Of a stretch of DNA of 64,000 nucleotides, positions 42,817-50,860 are shown piece by piece. Under the pieces are notes generated by a model, which saw only the letters and a list, made by a program, of their open reading frames with translations, did no database searches and had not been told where the DNA came from. Within the stretch, counting starts at the first letter, position 1; each line of letters opens with the position of its first letter. Source of the stretch: Thermanaerothrix daxensis. Lineage in GTDB: Bacteria; Chloroflexota; Anaerolineae; Anaerolineales; Anaerolineaceae. A program made the translations under genes and the position numbers. The stretch lies in assembly GCF_001306145.1 (NCBI RefSeq), contig NZ_LGKO01000002.1:1116001-1180000 (forward strand), in the 5' to 3' direction.

Positions 42817-45288
42817 ATGAACATCTCGGTTCCAACTTATAACCCCGCAGAAATTGAACGGAAGTGGCAGGAAAAATGGGAAGCAGATGGGCTGTATCAT
42901 GCGAATATTGATTACAGCCGCCCTAAACATTATGCACTTACCATGTTACCTTATCCCTCTGGCGATTTGCACATTGGCCACTGGTATGCGATGACACCCT
43001 CTGATGCCCGAGCGCGTTTTATGCGCATGCAGGGTTATAACGTGCTTTTCCCAATGGGGTTTGATGCATTTGGGTTACCTGCGGAAAATGCCGCCATTAA
43101 ACACAATATTCATCCCAAGCAATGGACCTACCGCAATATCGAGCGCATGCGGAAGCAACTAAAAAGCATGGGGGCCATGTTTGACTGGCGGCGCGAAGCC
43201 ATCAGTTCGGATCCTGAGTATTATCGCTGGACCCAATGGTTCTTCTTACAGTTCTATAAACACGGCTTAGCTTACCGGAAAGGGGGAATGGTTGATTGGT
43301 GCCCTTCTTGCAACACCACCCTGGCGCGTGAACAGGTTGTGGGAGAAGAGCGTGTTTGTGAACGCTGCGGGACACCGGTGATCAAGAAGAACCTGGAGCA
43401 GTGGTTCTTCCGGCTGACCAAATACGCAGAGGAGTTGCTTTCTTTTGAAGGTATTGACTGGCCGGAGCGCGTGCGCACGTTACAAATTAACTGGATTGGT
43501 CGGTCTGAAGGAGCAGCAGTGACCTTCAGGACTGAGCAGGGTGATCCGATTGAGGTCTTTACCACCCGTCCGGATACTCTGTGGGGCGCTACTTTTATGG
43601 TACTGGCTCCGGAACACCCCCTGGTCGAGAAAATCACTACCCCCGAACAGAAACCCGAGGTTGAGGCTTATGTTTATCAGGCTTTGCGCCAGTCAGACAT
43701 TCAGCGTGAGGCTGCAGACCGGGAGAAAACGGGGGTATTTACAGGTGGGTATGCGATCAATCCGGTCAATGGGGAACGCATTCCTATTTGGATTGCTGAT
43801 TATGTACTAATGAGTTATGGTACTGGCGCCATCATGGCAGTGCCTGCTCATGATGAGCGCGACTTTGCTTTTGCGCGAAAGTACGGGCTGCGCATTATCC
43901 CGGTGATTCAGCCGGAAGGGGTCGTCATGGATGGTGATACCATGGAGGCCGCATATACGGGCCCTGGTTACATGATCAATAGCGGACCCCTCAACGGCAC
44001 TTATATTAACGGGAAGGGGCATGATGACCCCGGTATTCGAAAGGTAATAGCCTACCTGGAAGCCAATGGCCTGGGACGAGCAGAGGTTTCCTATAAGTTG
44101 CGGGATTGGTTAATCTCGCGCCAGCGTTACTGGGGGGCTCCCATCCCGATCATCTATTGTCCGCATTGTGGCACAGTTCCGGTGCCAGAAGATCAACTTC
44201 CAGTGCTGCTCCCCGAAGATGTGGAGTGGCGACCGACGGGCGAAAGCCCCCTGAAACTGCATCCAACCTGGCGGTTTACCACCTGCCCATCCTGTGGCGG
44301 TCCAGCGGAACGAGAGACAGATACCATGGATACATTTATGTGTTCTTCCTGGTATCACCTGCGTTATCTGAGCCCGCACTATGATCAGGGCCCCTTTGAT
44401 CCCCGTGAGTACGATTATTGGATGCCGGTGGATACCTATACGGGGGGGATCGAGCATGCTACCATGCATCTCATTTACACGCGCTTTTTCCATAAAGCCT
44501 GTCGGGATATTGGGATTACCAAAGGGAACGAGCCCATGCTTCAACTCCGCAATCAGGGGATGGTGTTGGGTGAGGACTCGGAGAAAATGTCAAAAAGCCG
44601 GGGAAATGTGATTGCTCCAGACGATCTGGTAAGTCGTTATGGGGCGGATACTGTGCGGGCTTATCTGATGTTTTTCGCTCGTTGGGATCAAGGTGGACCG
44701 TGGAACAGCGGGGGTATCGAGGGGGTGCATCGGTGGCTTAAGCGAGTATGGTCGGTTGTCCTGGAGCCCGCTCCTGAGGCAGGCAGGGCAGACGAAGCGA
44801 CTTTGCGTCAATTGCGGCGAAAGGCGCATCAGACGCTTCGGTCGGTCACGCGCGACTTTAGAGAGTTTGAGTTTAATACGATTATTTCCTCGCTGATGGA
44901 ATTACTAAATGAAATGAGCAGAGCCAAACAGAATGGAGCCTGGGGCAGTCCGGCGTGGGAAGAAGCGGTGGACATTTACTTGCGGATGCTGGCACCTGTG
45001 TGCCCGCACATCAGCGAGGAGATGTGGGCGTTGCTGGGCAAGCCATATTCCGTACATACTCAGGCGTGGCCTCAGGTGGATGAAGAGGCTGCCAAAGAGG
45101 AGATGATCACGATTGTAGTACAGGTGAACGGCAAGGTACGCGATCGCCTGACTGTGAATGCTGAAATTGGCGAGGAAGAAGTCAAAGCCCTGGCACTTCA
45201 GAGTGAAGCCGTTCAGCGCCACCTTGGGGGAAAAACCCCACGCCAGGTCATCTACGTACCGCGACGTTTGGTCAGCATTGTGGTTTAA
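42817..45288 (+). CDS. leuS: Leucyl-tRNA synthetase
   Basis: An 823-residue bacterial LeuRS. Class I signature HIGH at 52-55 ([11 protein letters not shown]) and KMSKS at 590-594 ([10 protein letters not shown]); the CP1 editing domain (about 220-420) has [21 protein letters not shown] and [16 protein letters not shown], both conserved in editing-competent LeuRS. Zinc-type CPxCG knuckles are seen (CPSCNT and CERCG near 165-185, CPHCG and CPSCG near 450-495). The C-terminal domain ends with [13 protein letters not shown]. Ribosome-binding site GGAG lies upstream. Regulated by the T-box leader and ended by a strong terminator. Confidence 0.97.
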   Translation: MNISVPTYNPAEIERKWQEKWEADGLYHANIDYSRPKHYALTMLPYPSGDLHIGHWYAMTPSDARARFMRMQGYNVLFPMGFDAFGLPAENAAIKHNIHPKQWTYRNIERMRKQLKSMGAMFDWRREAISSDPEYYRWTQWFFLQFYKHGLAYRKGGMVDWCPSCNTTLAREQVVGEERVCERCGTPVIKKNLEQWFFRLTKYAEELLSFEGIDWPERVRTLQINWIGRSEGAAVTFRTEQGDPIEVFTTRPDTLWGATFMVLAPEHPLVEKITTPEQKPEVEAYVYQALRQSDIQREAADREKTGVFTGGYAINPVNGERIPIWIADYVLMSYGTGAIMAVPAHDERDFAFARKYGLRIIPVIQPEGVVMDGDTMEAAYTGPGYMINSGPLNGTYINGKGHDDPGIRKVIAYLEANGLGRAEVSYKLRDWLISRQRYWGAPIPIIYCPHCGTVPVPEDQLPVLLPEDVEWRPTGESPLKLHPTWRFTTCPSCGGPAERETDTMDTFMCSSWYHLRYLSPHYDQGPFDPREYDYWMPVDTYTGGIEHATMHLIYTRFFHKACRDIGITKGNEPMLQLRNQGMVLGEDSEKMSKSRGNVIAPDDLVSRYGADTVRAYLMFFARWDQGGPWNSGGIEGVHRWLKRVWSVVLEPAPEAGRADEATLRQLRRKAHQTLRSVTRDFREFEFNTIISSLMELLNEMSRAKQNGAWGSPAWEEAVDIYLRMLAPVCPHISEEMWALLGKPYSVHTQAWPQVDEEAAKEEMITIVVQVNGKVRDRLTVNAEIGEEEVKALALQSEAVQRHLGGKTPRQVIYVPRRLVSIVV

Positions 45289-45302
45289 GGGGATTGATAA
45301 GG

Positions 45303-45336
45303 AGGTGCTGCTCGGAGACCTGAGCAGCACCTTTTT
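45303..45336 (+). terminator. Rho-independent terminator of leuS
   Basis: AGGTGCTGCTC (45303-45313) pairs perfectly with GAGCAGCACCT (45322-45332), loop GGAGACCT, then TTTTTATTATT. An 11-bp G/C-rich stem, very strong. Confidence 0.9.
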
Positions 45337-45341
45337 ATTAT

Positions 45342-45347
45342 TATAAC
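45342..45347 (+). promoter_or_regulatory. Putative -10 box before the creatininase gene
   Basis: TATAAC is followed by six bases (TAGCAA) and ATG 45354; no good -35 is visible because the leuS terminator occupies that place. Same spacing as at smpB. Confidence 0.4.
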
Positions 45348-45353
45348 TAGCAA

Positions 45354-46046
45354 ATGGAGGCGGGTGTGCGTTTCGAAAATCTCAACTGGATGGATGTTGA
45401 GCAATATTTGCGACGAGATGATCGGGTGATCCTGGTTTTAGGAGCCTGTGAGCAGCATGGTTATTTGAGTCTTCTAACGGATGTGAAGATTCCACTGGCG
45501 CTTGCAGATGCTGCCAGCCGCCAAAGTGGGGTCCTGGTTGCGCCCCCTCTCAATTTTGGGGTTTCCCCATATTTCCTAAGTTATCCGGGTACGATTTCGC
45601 TGCGCACCGAGACATTTATCAAAGTGGTTGAAGATGTTGTTCAAAGTCTTTACCATCAGGGATTTCGCCGCTTTCTGGTATTAAATGGGCATGGGGGAAA
45701 TGCAGCGGCACAGAACGTTCTGATTGAGATGGCTAACCGCTATGCCAGTATGCGAGTGGCTTGGTATGCGTGGTGGCAGTCACACAGCGTTGAAGCAGTA
45801 GCGGCTCGCTATGGACTAAAGATTTATCACGCTGGCTGGGCAGAGGCATTTTCGTTTACCCGAGTAGCCGACCTTCCTACGGGAGAGAAACGAGTGGAAG
45901 GTTATCAGGGGTTGCTTAATGCCGAGGAAACGCGGGCTACGTTTGGAGATGGCGTGTTTGGGGGAGCCTACGAGGTATCTGAGGTCATCTTGCAGGAGTT
46001 GTTTGACGCGGCTCTTCAAGACGTGTTGGCGCTATTGAATTTCTGA
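45354..46046 (+). CDS. Creatininase family amidohydrolase
   Basis: A 230-residue protein of the creatininase superfamily, which holds metal-dependent hydrolases acting on cyclic or formamide amides, for example riboflavin-pathway and mycofactocin proteins. Metal-site motifs: LGACEQHGYLSLLTDVKI, with the Glu-His...Asp ligands, LVLNGHGGN, and HAGWAEAF, where the usual HAGE is replaced by HAGW. That replacement may affect metal binding or specificity. The start ATG 45354 is 6 bases from a TATAAC; a GTG at 45366 preceded by GGAGG is an alternative. Not co-transcribed with leuS. Substrate unknown. Confidence 0.82.
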   Translation: MEAGVRFENLNWMDVEQYLRRDDRVILVLGACEQHGYLSLLTDVKIPLALADAASRQSGVLVAPPLNFGVSPYFLSYPGTISLRTETFIKVVEDVVQSLYHQGFRRFLVLNGHGGNAAAQNVLIEMANRYASMRVAWYAWWQSHSVEAVAARYGLKIYHAGWAEAFSFTRVADLPTGEKRVEGYQGLLNAEETRATFGDGVFGGAYEVSEVILQELFDAALQDVLALLNF

Positions 46047-46114
46047 CAGTTCTCTAAAATTTGAAGTAGTATTTTCCTAATCTATATTCGACTTTGCCAT
46101 GTTAAGGAATCGTG

Positions 46115-46120
46115 TATAAT
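46115..46120 (+). promoter_or_regulatory. -10 box of the promoter for the structured RNA upstream of recX
   Basis: A perfect TATAAT, with TTGCCA 15 bases upstream (46094-46099), a short spacer. The expected start is near 46127, just before the 5' strand of the RNA's closing helix. Confidence 0.6.
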
Positions 46121-46126
46121 TAGTTA

Positions 46127-46460
46127 ACAAATTCTGATATTCTCTTCGCTGCTGTGCCTGGTCAAGAAGGCTCTGTGTGCCCTAAAAAGGCTACACAGTT
46201 GAGTTTTAGGGTTTTGATAACTAGAAACGGGAATCTGCTCACCGACCAGAAATGGGAAATGGATGGGTAACAGGATAATGGACGTGATAGAGGACACCTC
46301 TCGAAAGATTAGCGCTTTACCGCGCTGTGGGCCGAGTGTGTGACAAAGACACTAAGGTCTGCGCCTTTTTGCACGTCTATTACCCATTCAGATGGTTAGA
46401 TCTGGTCAACCCGCTGGCAAGACGTGAGCGAGCCTACAAGACGGGCGAAGCAGCGCACTG
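46127..46460 (+). ncRNA. Unidentified highly structured RNA, about 330 nt
   Basis: The 426-base gap between the creatininase gene and recX has no ORF, but folds well. Closing helix: CGCTGC (46147-46152) with GCAGCG (46450-46455), then GCC/GGC and GTC/GAC inside. A hairpin CTGTGTGCC...GGC-T-ACACAG (46173-46198) has a loop CTAAAA (46182-46187) that can pair with TTTTAG (46204-46209), an H-type pseudoknot. Three further nested helices follow: GACCAGA/TCTGGTC (46244/46401), ATGGGTAA/TTACCCAT (46263/46380) and GACGTG/CACGTC (46281/46372), enclosing three small hairpins. It lacks the diagnostic sequences of RNase P, tmRNA, SRP and 6S RNA. Confidence 0.7.
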
Positions 46461-46472
46461 ATATTTGACAAA

Positions 46473-47114
46473 ATGGAGCACAAGATCACGGCGCTGCGTG
46501 TACAAAAACGCAACCCTAACCGGGTTAACGTTTACCTAGACGGATCCTTTGCTTTTGGCCTGTCACGCATTGTTGCTGCCTGGTTGCGAGTTGGACAAAC
46601 GCTTAGCGATGAGAAGATCGCAACCTTGCAGGCTGAGGAAACGCGGGAGGCGGCCTATCAATCCGCTTTGAGGTTTTTGAATTATCGCCCGCGTTCCGAA
46701 GCCGAATTGCGGAGTAAATTAGAGGGCAAAGGATTTGAGCCGTCGGTTATTGATGCAACCCTACAACGCCTGGTTGAAGAGGGTTGGGTATGCGACGATC
46801 GCTTTGCCCGTGCTTGGGTGGAGAGTCGGAAGGCATCTCGTCCGCGCAGCCGGCGCTTGCTTGCCCTGGAACTCCGGCGCAAGGGAATATCAGAAGAGAA
46901 CATTCAACGAGCGGTGGCCGATCTCGAGGATACCGAACTGGCATACCAGGCTGCTTTGCGCTATGCGCGTCGGCTTGAGGGCCTGGATTATGCCACGTTT
47001 TATAGGCGACTGGCGGGTTTTTTGGAACGGCGTGGTTTTGCCTATGGAACCGTCGTAGCAACTGTACGGCGAGTTTGGGAAGAGATTCGGGCCACCCACG
47101 ACACTACGACATAA
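46473..47114 (+). CDS. recX: Regulatory protein RecX
   Basis: A 213-residue RecX-family protein, which binds RecA filaments and limits recombinase activity. It starts with ITALRVQKRNPNRVNVYLDGSFAFGLSRIVA, typical of the N-terminal part, followed by the three-helix repeats: ALRFLNYRPRSEAELRSKLEGKGFEPSVIDATLQRLVEEGWVCDDRFARAWVESR, then RRKGISEENIQRAVADLED. recA is not in the window. ATG 46473 follows GATATT by 7 bases with no Shine-Dalgarno sequence. rny is 14 bases downstream, a frequent order. Confidence 0.94.
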   Translation: MEHKITALRVQKRNPNRVNVYLDGSFAFGLSRIVAAWLRVGQTLSDEKIATLQAEETREAAYQSALRFLNYRPRSEAELRSKLEGKGFEPSVIDATLQRLVEEGWVCDDRFARAWVESRKASRPRSRRLLALELRRKGISEENIQRAVADLEDTELAYQAALRYARRLEGLDYATFYRRLAGFLERRGFAYGTVVATVRRVWEEIRATHDTTT

Positions 47115-47128
47115 GAATGAGGTAAGAA

Positions 47129-48673
47129 ATGGGTGCAAATGGAAATTTTCTACTAATGGCATTGTTGCTTTTACTGGGGGATGTGATACTGGTGGGGGTG
47201 GTAATTTACTTTGTGCGGCGTTCATTGATTGCACGTTTACAACGGGAACAGAAAGAGATTGCGGATAGCCTGATAGCCAACGCCACTGAGCAAGCTAAGT
47301 TGATTGAGATTGAAGCCCGCGACAAGGCTCTAAAAATTCTGCAAGAGACTGAGGCTGAGGTCAACCGCCGGCGTTCTGAGATTGCCCGCGAAGAAGACCG
47401 CTTGCAGAAGCGTCGCCTGGAACTGGATAATCGCATTGAACGTCTGGAACAGCGCGAACAAGCCCTAAATAAACGGCAATCCTCCCTGGATAAGCGCGCC
47501 AATGAAATTGAGCGGCTTTACGAACAGCAGGTGGCTGAATTGCAACGCATTGCCCAAATGAGTGTTGAGGAGGCGCGCAACCTGCTCTTGGCGGAGGTTG
47601 AGAAGGAAGCGCGTGCGGATATGGCCCGTGTCATTCGACAAATCGAAGCCGAAGCGCGGGCTGAGGGAGAAAAACGCGCACGCGAGTTGATCGCCGAAGC
47701 CATTCAGCGAGTGGCCTCTGATCATGTGGCAAGTGTCACAACCTCGGTAATTTCGTTACCTAACGAGGAGATGAAGGGTCGCATTGTGGGCCGCAATGGG
47801 CGAAATATTCGCGCGTTTGAGCAGGCGGCGGGGGTAGACGTCATCGTGGATGACACACCGGAAACCGTTACCATTTCGTGTTTTGACCCAATCCGACGTG
47901 AAATTGCCCGACGCTCGCTAGAACGCCTTATCAGCGATGGCCGCATCCATCCTGCCCAGATTGAGAAAATCTTGAACGAGGAGCAGCGGGAGGTAGAGAA
48001 GGCAATTGTAGAAGCAGGGGAACAAGCGGCCTATGATGCGGGTGTGACGGGATTGCATCCTGAGGTCATTAGAATGCTGGGACGGTTGAAATACCGCACG
48101 TCCTATGGGCAAAACCAGCTTGCTCATGCTGTTGAGGTGGCAAAACTGGCGGCTGTCTTGGCGGCTGAACTTGGAGCCGATGTGGAGGCAGCCCGCATGG
48201 GAGGGTTGCTCCACGATCTGGGCAAGGCCATGGATCATAACACGGATGGTACCCACGCCATGATCGGCGCCGAATTTGCGCGTCGGTATGGTGTGCCGCC
48301 TAAAGTCGTCAATATCATTGCCTCTCACCATCATGAGGTTGAACAAGAGAGCCTTGAGGCGGTAATTGTAGAAGCAGCGGATGCCATCTCGGGAGCCCGG
48401 CCGGGGGCACGCCGTGAGGATTTGGAGCAATATATCAAGCGTCTGCGTGCATTGGAAGAAATCGCCAACTCGTTCAAGGGAGTAAGCCAGAGTTATGCCA
48501 TTCAGGCGGGGCGTGAGATTCGCATCATTGTGCGCCCAGAGGAAATTGACGACCTGGCTGCGCTCCGGCTGGCGCGTGATGTGGCTAAGAAGATTGAAGA
48601 GACAATGCAGTATCCGGGCCAGATTAAGGTTACCGTCATTCGCGAAACCCGGGCGGTAGATTACGCCAAATAG
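47129..48673 (+). CDS. rny: Ribonuclease Y
   Basis: A 514-residue RNase Y, the membrane-anchored endoribonuclease that begins mRNA decay. The N-terminal helix (LLMALLLLLGDVILVGVVIYFV) is followed by a long coiled coil (about 30-200), a KH domain with SLPNEEMKGRIVGRNGRNIRAFEQAAGVDVIVDDTPETV, and an HD domain with the catalytic GLLHDLGKAMDHNTDGTHAMIG. All typical. It follows recX closely and is followed by a polysaccharide-type oxidoreductase after only 4 bases, an unusual link between RNA decay and surface sugar genes in one transcript. Confidence 0.96.
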   Translation: MGANGNFLLMALLLLLGDVILVGVVIYFVRRSLIARLQREQKEIADSLIANATEQAKLIEIEARDKALKILQETEAEVNRRRSEIAREEDRLQKRRLELDNRIERLEQREQALNKRQSSLDKRANEIERLYEQQVAELQRIAQMSVEEARNLLLAEVEKEARADMARVIRQIEAEARAEGEKRARELIAEAIQRVASDHVASVTTSVISLPNEEMKGRIVGRNGRNIRAFEQAAGVDVIVDDTPETVTISCFDPIRREIARRSLERLISDGRIHPAQIEKILNEEQREVEKAIVEAGEQAAYDAGVTGLHPEVIRMLGRLKYRTSYGQNQLAHAVEVAKLAAVLAAELGADVEAARMGGLLHDLGKAMDHNTDGTHAMIGAEFARRYGVPPKVVNIIASHHHEVEQESLEAVIVEAADAISGARPGARREDLEQYIKRLRALEEIANSFKGVSQSYAIQAGREIRIIVRPEEIDDLAALRLARDVAKKIEETMQYPGQIKVTVIRETRAVDYAK

Positions 48674-48677
48674 CGTC

Positions 48678-50837
48678 ATGAAGCAGGTACTCAAAGATTT
48701 ACGCAGTGGACGCACGATGGTGGCGGATGTTCCGGTACCGGTGCCGGGGCCCGGTATGGTATTGGTCCGCAACGTGGCTTCTCTGGTTTCAGTAGGCACC
48801 GAGAGGATGGTAGTCTCTTTTGCCGAAAAGAGCCTTTTAGGCAAGGCGCAATCTCGCCCCGATCTGGTGCGTCAGGTGTGGGAAAAGGCACGCCGTGAAG
48901 GTGTGCTCACCGCCCTGGAAGCCGCACTTAACCGTCTCAATCAACCCATTGCCCTGGGTTATTCCTCAGCCGGAATTGTGGAGCAGGTAGGTGAGGGAAT
49001 CAACGACCTGCGTCTGGGTGATGCGGTGGCGTGTGCCGGGGGAGGGTATGCCGTTCATGCTGAGTACGTTGTTGTGCCTCGTTTGCTGGTAACCCCTCTT
49101 CCAGAGGGGGTGGATTTTGAAAGCGGAGCATTTGTTACCCTGGGTGCCATCGCGTTACACGGCTTTCGTCTTGCCGAACCGCAGATCGGGGAGTATGTGG
49201 CCGTTATTGGATTAGGGGTATTGGGTCTTTTGACGATGCAATTGGCCAGAGCAAATGGGTGTGAGGCTCTGGGCATTGATATTAACCCCTGGCGGGTGGA
49301 AAAAGCCAGGTCACTGGGGCTACAAGCATGCTTGCGTTCAGAAGCCGAGACATTTGCGACTGCTTTTACTCAGGGGCGAGGGTTTGACGCGGTAATTATT
49401 TGCGCCGATACTTCTGCAAACGATCCGGTTCATTTAGCGGGGAGGCTGGCACGCGATCGAGGGCGTGTGGTAGCTGTGGGGGCGGTAGGCCTGGAACTGC
49501 CACGCAAACTTTATTATGAGAAGGAACTTGCTTTCATGGTTTCGCGCTCTTACGGGCCAGGGCGATATGATCCTAATTATGAGGAGAGGGGACAGGACTA
49601 TCCCTATGGGTATGTGCGCTGGACCGAGGGGCGCAATCTGGAAGCAGTTGCCCGTTTGATTGGTGAAGGGCGTTTGACGGTAAAACCCCTGATTACCCAC
49701 CGATTCCCCATTGAAGCGGCAGAACAGGCCTACGCACTAATTACGGCTAAAAATGCTCCTCCAAGCCTGGGTGTGCTGATCACTTATCCTCAGGTGGAAG
49801 AGCCATCTCTGACCCGACGGATCGTTCTTCCCCGGTCTGTTGTGAACCTCTCGCCCACGGGAAAAGTACGGTTAGGGGTCCTTGGAGCCGGCAATTATGC
49901 CACAGCAGTATTTCTGCCGAATTTGAGGTCTTTGCCGGAAGTGGAAAAGGTTGGAATTGTCTCAGCAAATGGGTTACACGCGCGTCGCGCGGCTGAAAAG
50001 TTTGGTTTTGCTTATGCGGGCTCGGACGAGACTGAAATTTGGAACGATGATGCCATAAACGCCGTGGCAATTCTGACCCGTCATCAGCACCATGCCCGAC
50101 AGGTTGAGAGTGCTTTGAGAGCGGGAAAGCATGTGTTTTGTGAGAAGCCCCTGGCAATTCATTGGGATGAGATTGAACGGATAGAGTCGTTGCTTCAGTT
50201 GGAGGGGATGCCCTTATTAACAGTGGGCTTTAACCGCCGATATGCCCCTCTTGCTCAACGGCTGAAAGCCTTTTTTGAGCCTCGGGCTCAGCCCATGCAC
50301 ATATATTACCGGGTCAATGCTGGGTACTTGCCGCTGACGCACTGGTTGCACGATCCTCAGCAAGGGGGCGGGCGCATAGTCGGTGAGGGGTGTCATTTCA
50401 TAGATTTTCTGGTGTTCCTGGTAGGAACTATGCCGATAAGGGTGTGGGGAAAAGCCCTACCGGATCAGGGGGTGTATTGCGAAGACAATGCCACTTTGGT
50501 ATTTGAGTTCCCGGATGGTTCAATAGGGGTTGTGTCCTACCTGGCAAATGGCGATAAGGCTTATCCCAAGGAGCATGTAGAAGTATTTTGTGAGGGGAAG
50601 GTAGCTGAACTGGAAGATTTTCGATCGCTGCAATTGGTTGCCAACGGTCGTCGCCAAACCTTTCGGCACCGGTTGCGTCAAGATAAAGGGCATCGTGGCT
50701 TGCTGGAGGCGTTTGTCAATGCTATTACAGTCACAGGTGTCCCCCCAATTCCTTACGAGCAGATCATCGGTGTTGCCAAAGCGACCCTGACTGCCCGGGA
50801 ATCCCTGAGGACTCAACGCCCGGTTGAAATTGCGTAA
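48678..50837 (+). CDS. Bi-domain oxidoreductase (zinc-ADH-like plus Gfo/Idh/MocA)
   Basis: A 719-residue fusion. Residues 1-365 resemble medium-chain alcohol dehydrogenases: LGYSSAGIVEQVGEGINDLRLGDAVACAG is the conserved core and VIGLGVLGLLTMQLARANG the Rossmann fold. Residues about 395-719 form a Gfo/Idh/MocA domain with GVLGAGNYATAVFLPNL (NAD-binding), HVFCEKPLAI (catalytic lysine motif) and a C-terminal substrate domain. This fused arrangement is characteristic of surface-polysaccharide clusters, and the next two genes (heparinase-like and a glycosyltransferase) fit that role. Reaction unknown; probably modifies a nucleotide-linked or glycosidic sugar. Confidence 0.85.
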   Translation: MKQVLKDLRSGRTMVADVPVPVPGPGMVLVRNVASLVSVGTERMVVSFAEKSLLGKAQSRPDLVRQVWEKARREGVLTALEAALNRLNQPIALGYSSAGIVEQVGEGINDLRLGDAVACAGGGYAVHAEYVVVPRLLVTPLPEGVDFESGAFVTLGAIALHGFRLAEPQIGEYVAVIGLGVLGLLTMQLARANGCEALGIDINPWRVEKARSLGLQACLRSEAETFATAFTQGRGFDAVIICADTSANDPVHLAGRLARDRGRVVAVGAVGLELPRKLYYEKELAFMVSRSYGPGRYDPNYEERGQDYPYGYVRWTEGRNLEAVARLIGEGRLTVKPLITHRFPIEAAEQAYALITAKNAPPSLGVLITYPQVEEPSLTRRIVLPRSVVNLSPTGKVRLGVLGAGNYATAVFLPNLRSLPEVEKVGIVSANGLHARRAAEKFGFAYAGSDETEIWNDDAINAVAILTRHQHHARQVESALRAGKHVFCEKPLAIHWDEIERIESLLQLEGMPLLTVGFNRRYAPLAQRLKAFFEPRAQPMHIYYRVNAGYLPLTHWLHDPQQGGGRIVGEGCHFIDFLVFLVGTMPIRVWGKALPDQGVYCEDNATLVFEFPDGSIGVVSYLANGDKAYPKEHVEVFCEGKVAELEDFRSLQLVANGRRQTFRHRLRQDKGHRGLLEAFVNAITVTGVPPIPYEQIIGVAKATLTARESLRTQRPVEIA

Positions 50838-50860
50838 AAAGTAGGTACTGCATAGAATCC

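Noticed and set aside
46127-46460. RNase P RNA, tmRNA, 6S or SRP RNA for the recX upstream RNA
   Set aside because: None of the diagnostic conserved sequences is found (GAGGAAAGTCC and ACAGAA for RNase P; tRNA-like ends for tmRNA; GGAAGCAG S-domain for SRP). The general fold with a pseudoknot alone is not enough.
47918-48844. Open frame of 308 codons on the minus strand opposite rny
   Set aside because: Antisense to a strongly conserved gene, no recognisable protein, no ribosome-binding site; an artefact of codon use in rny.
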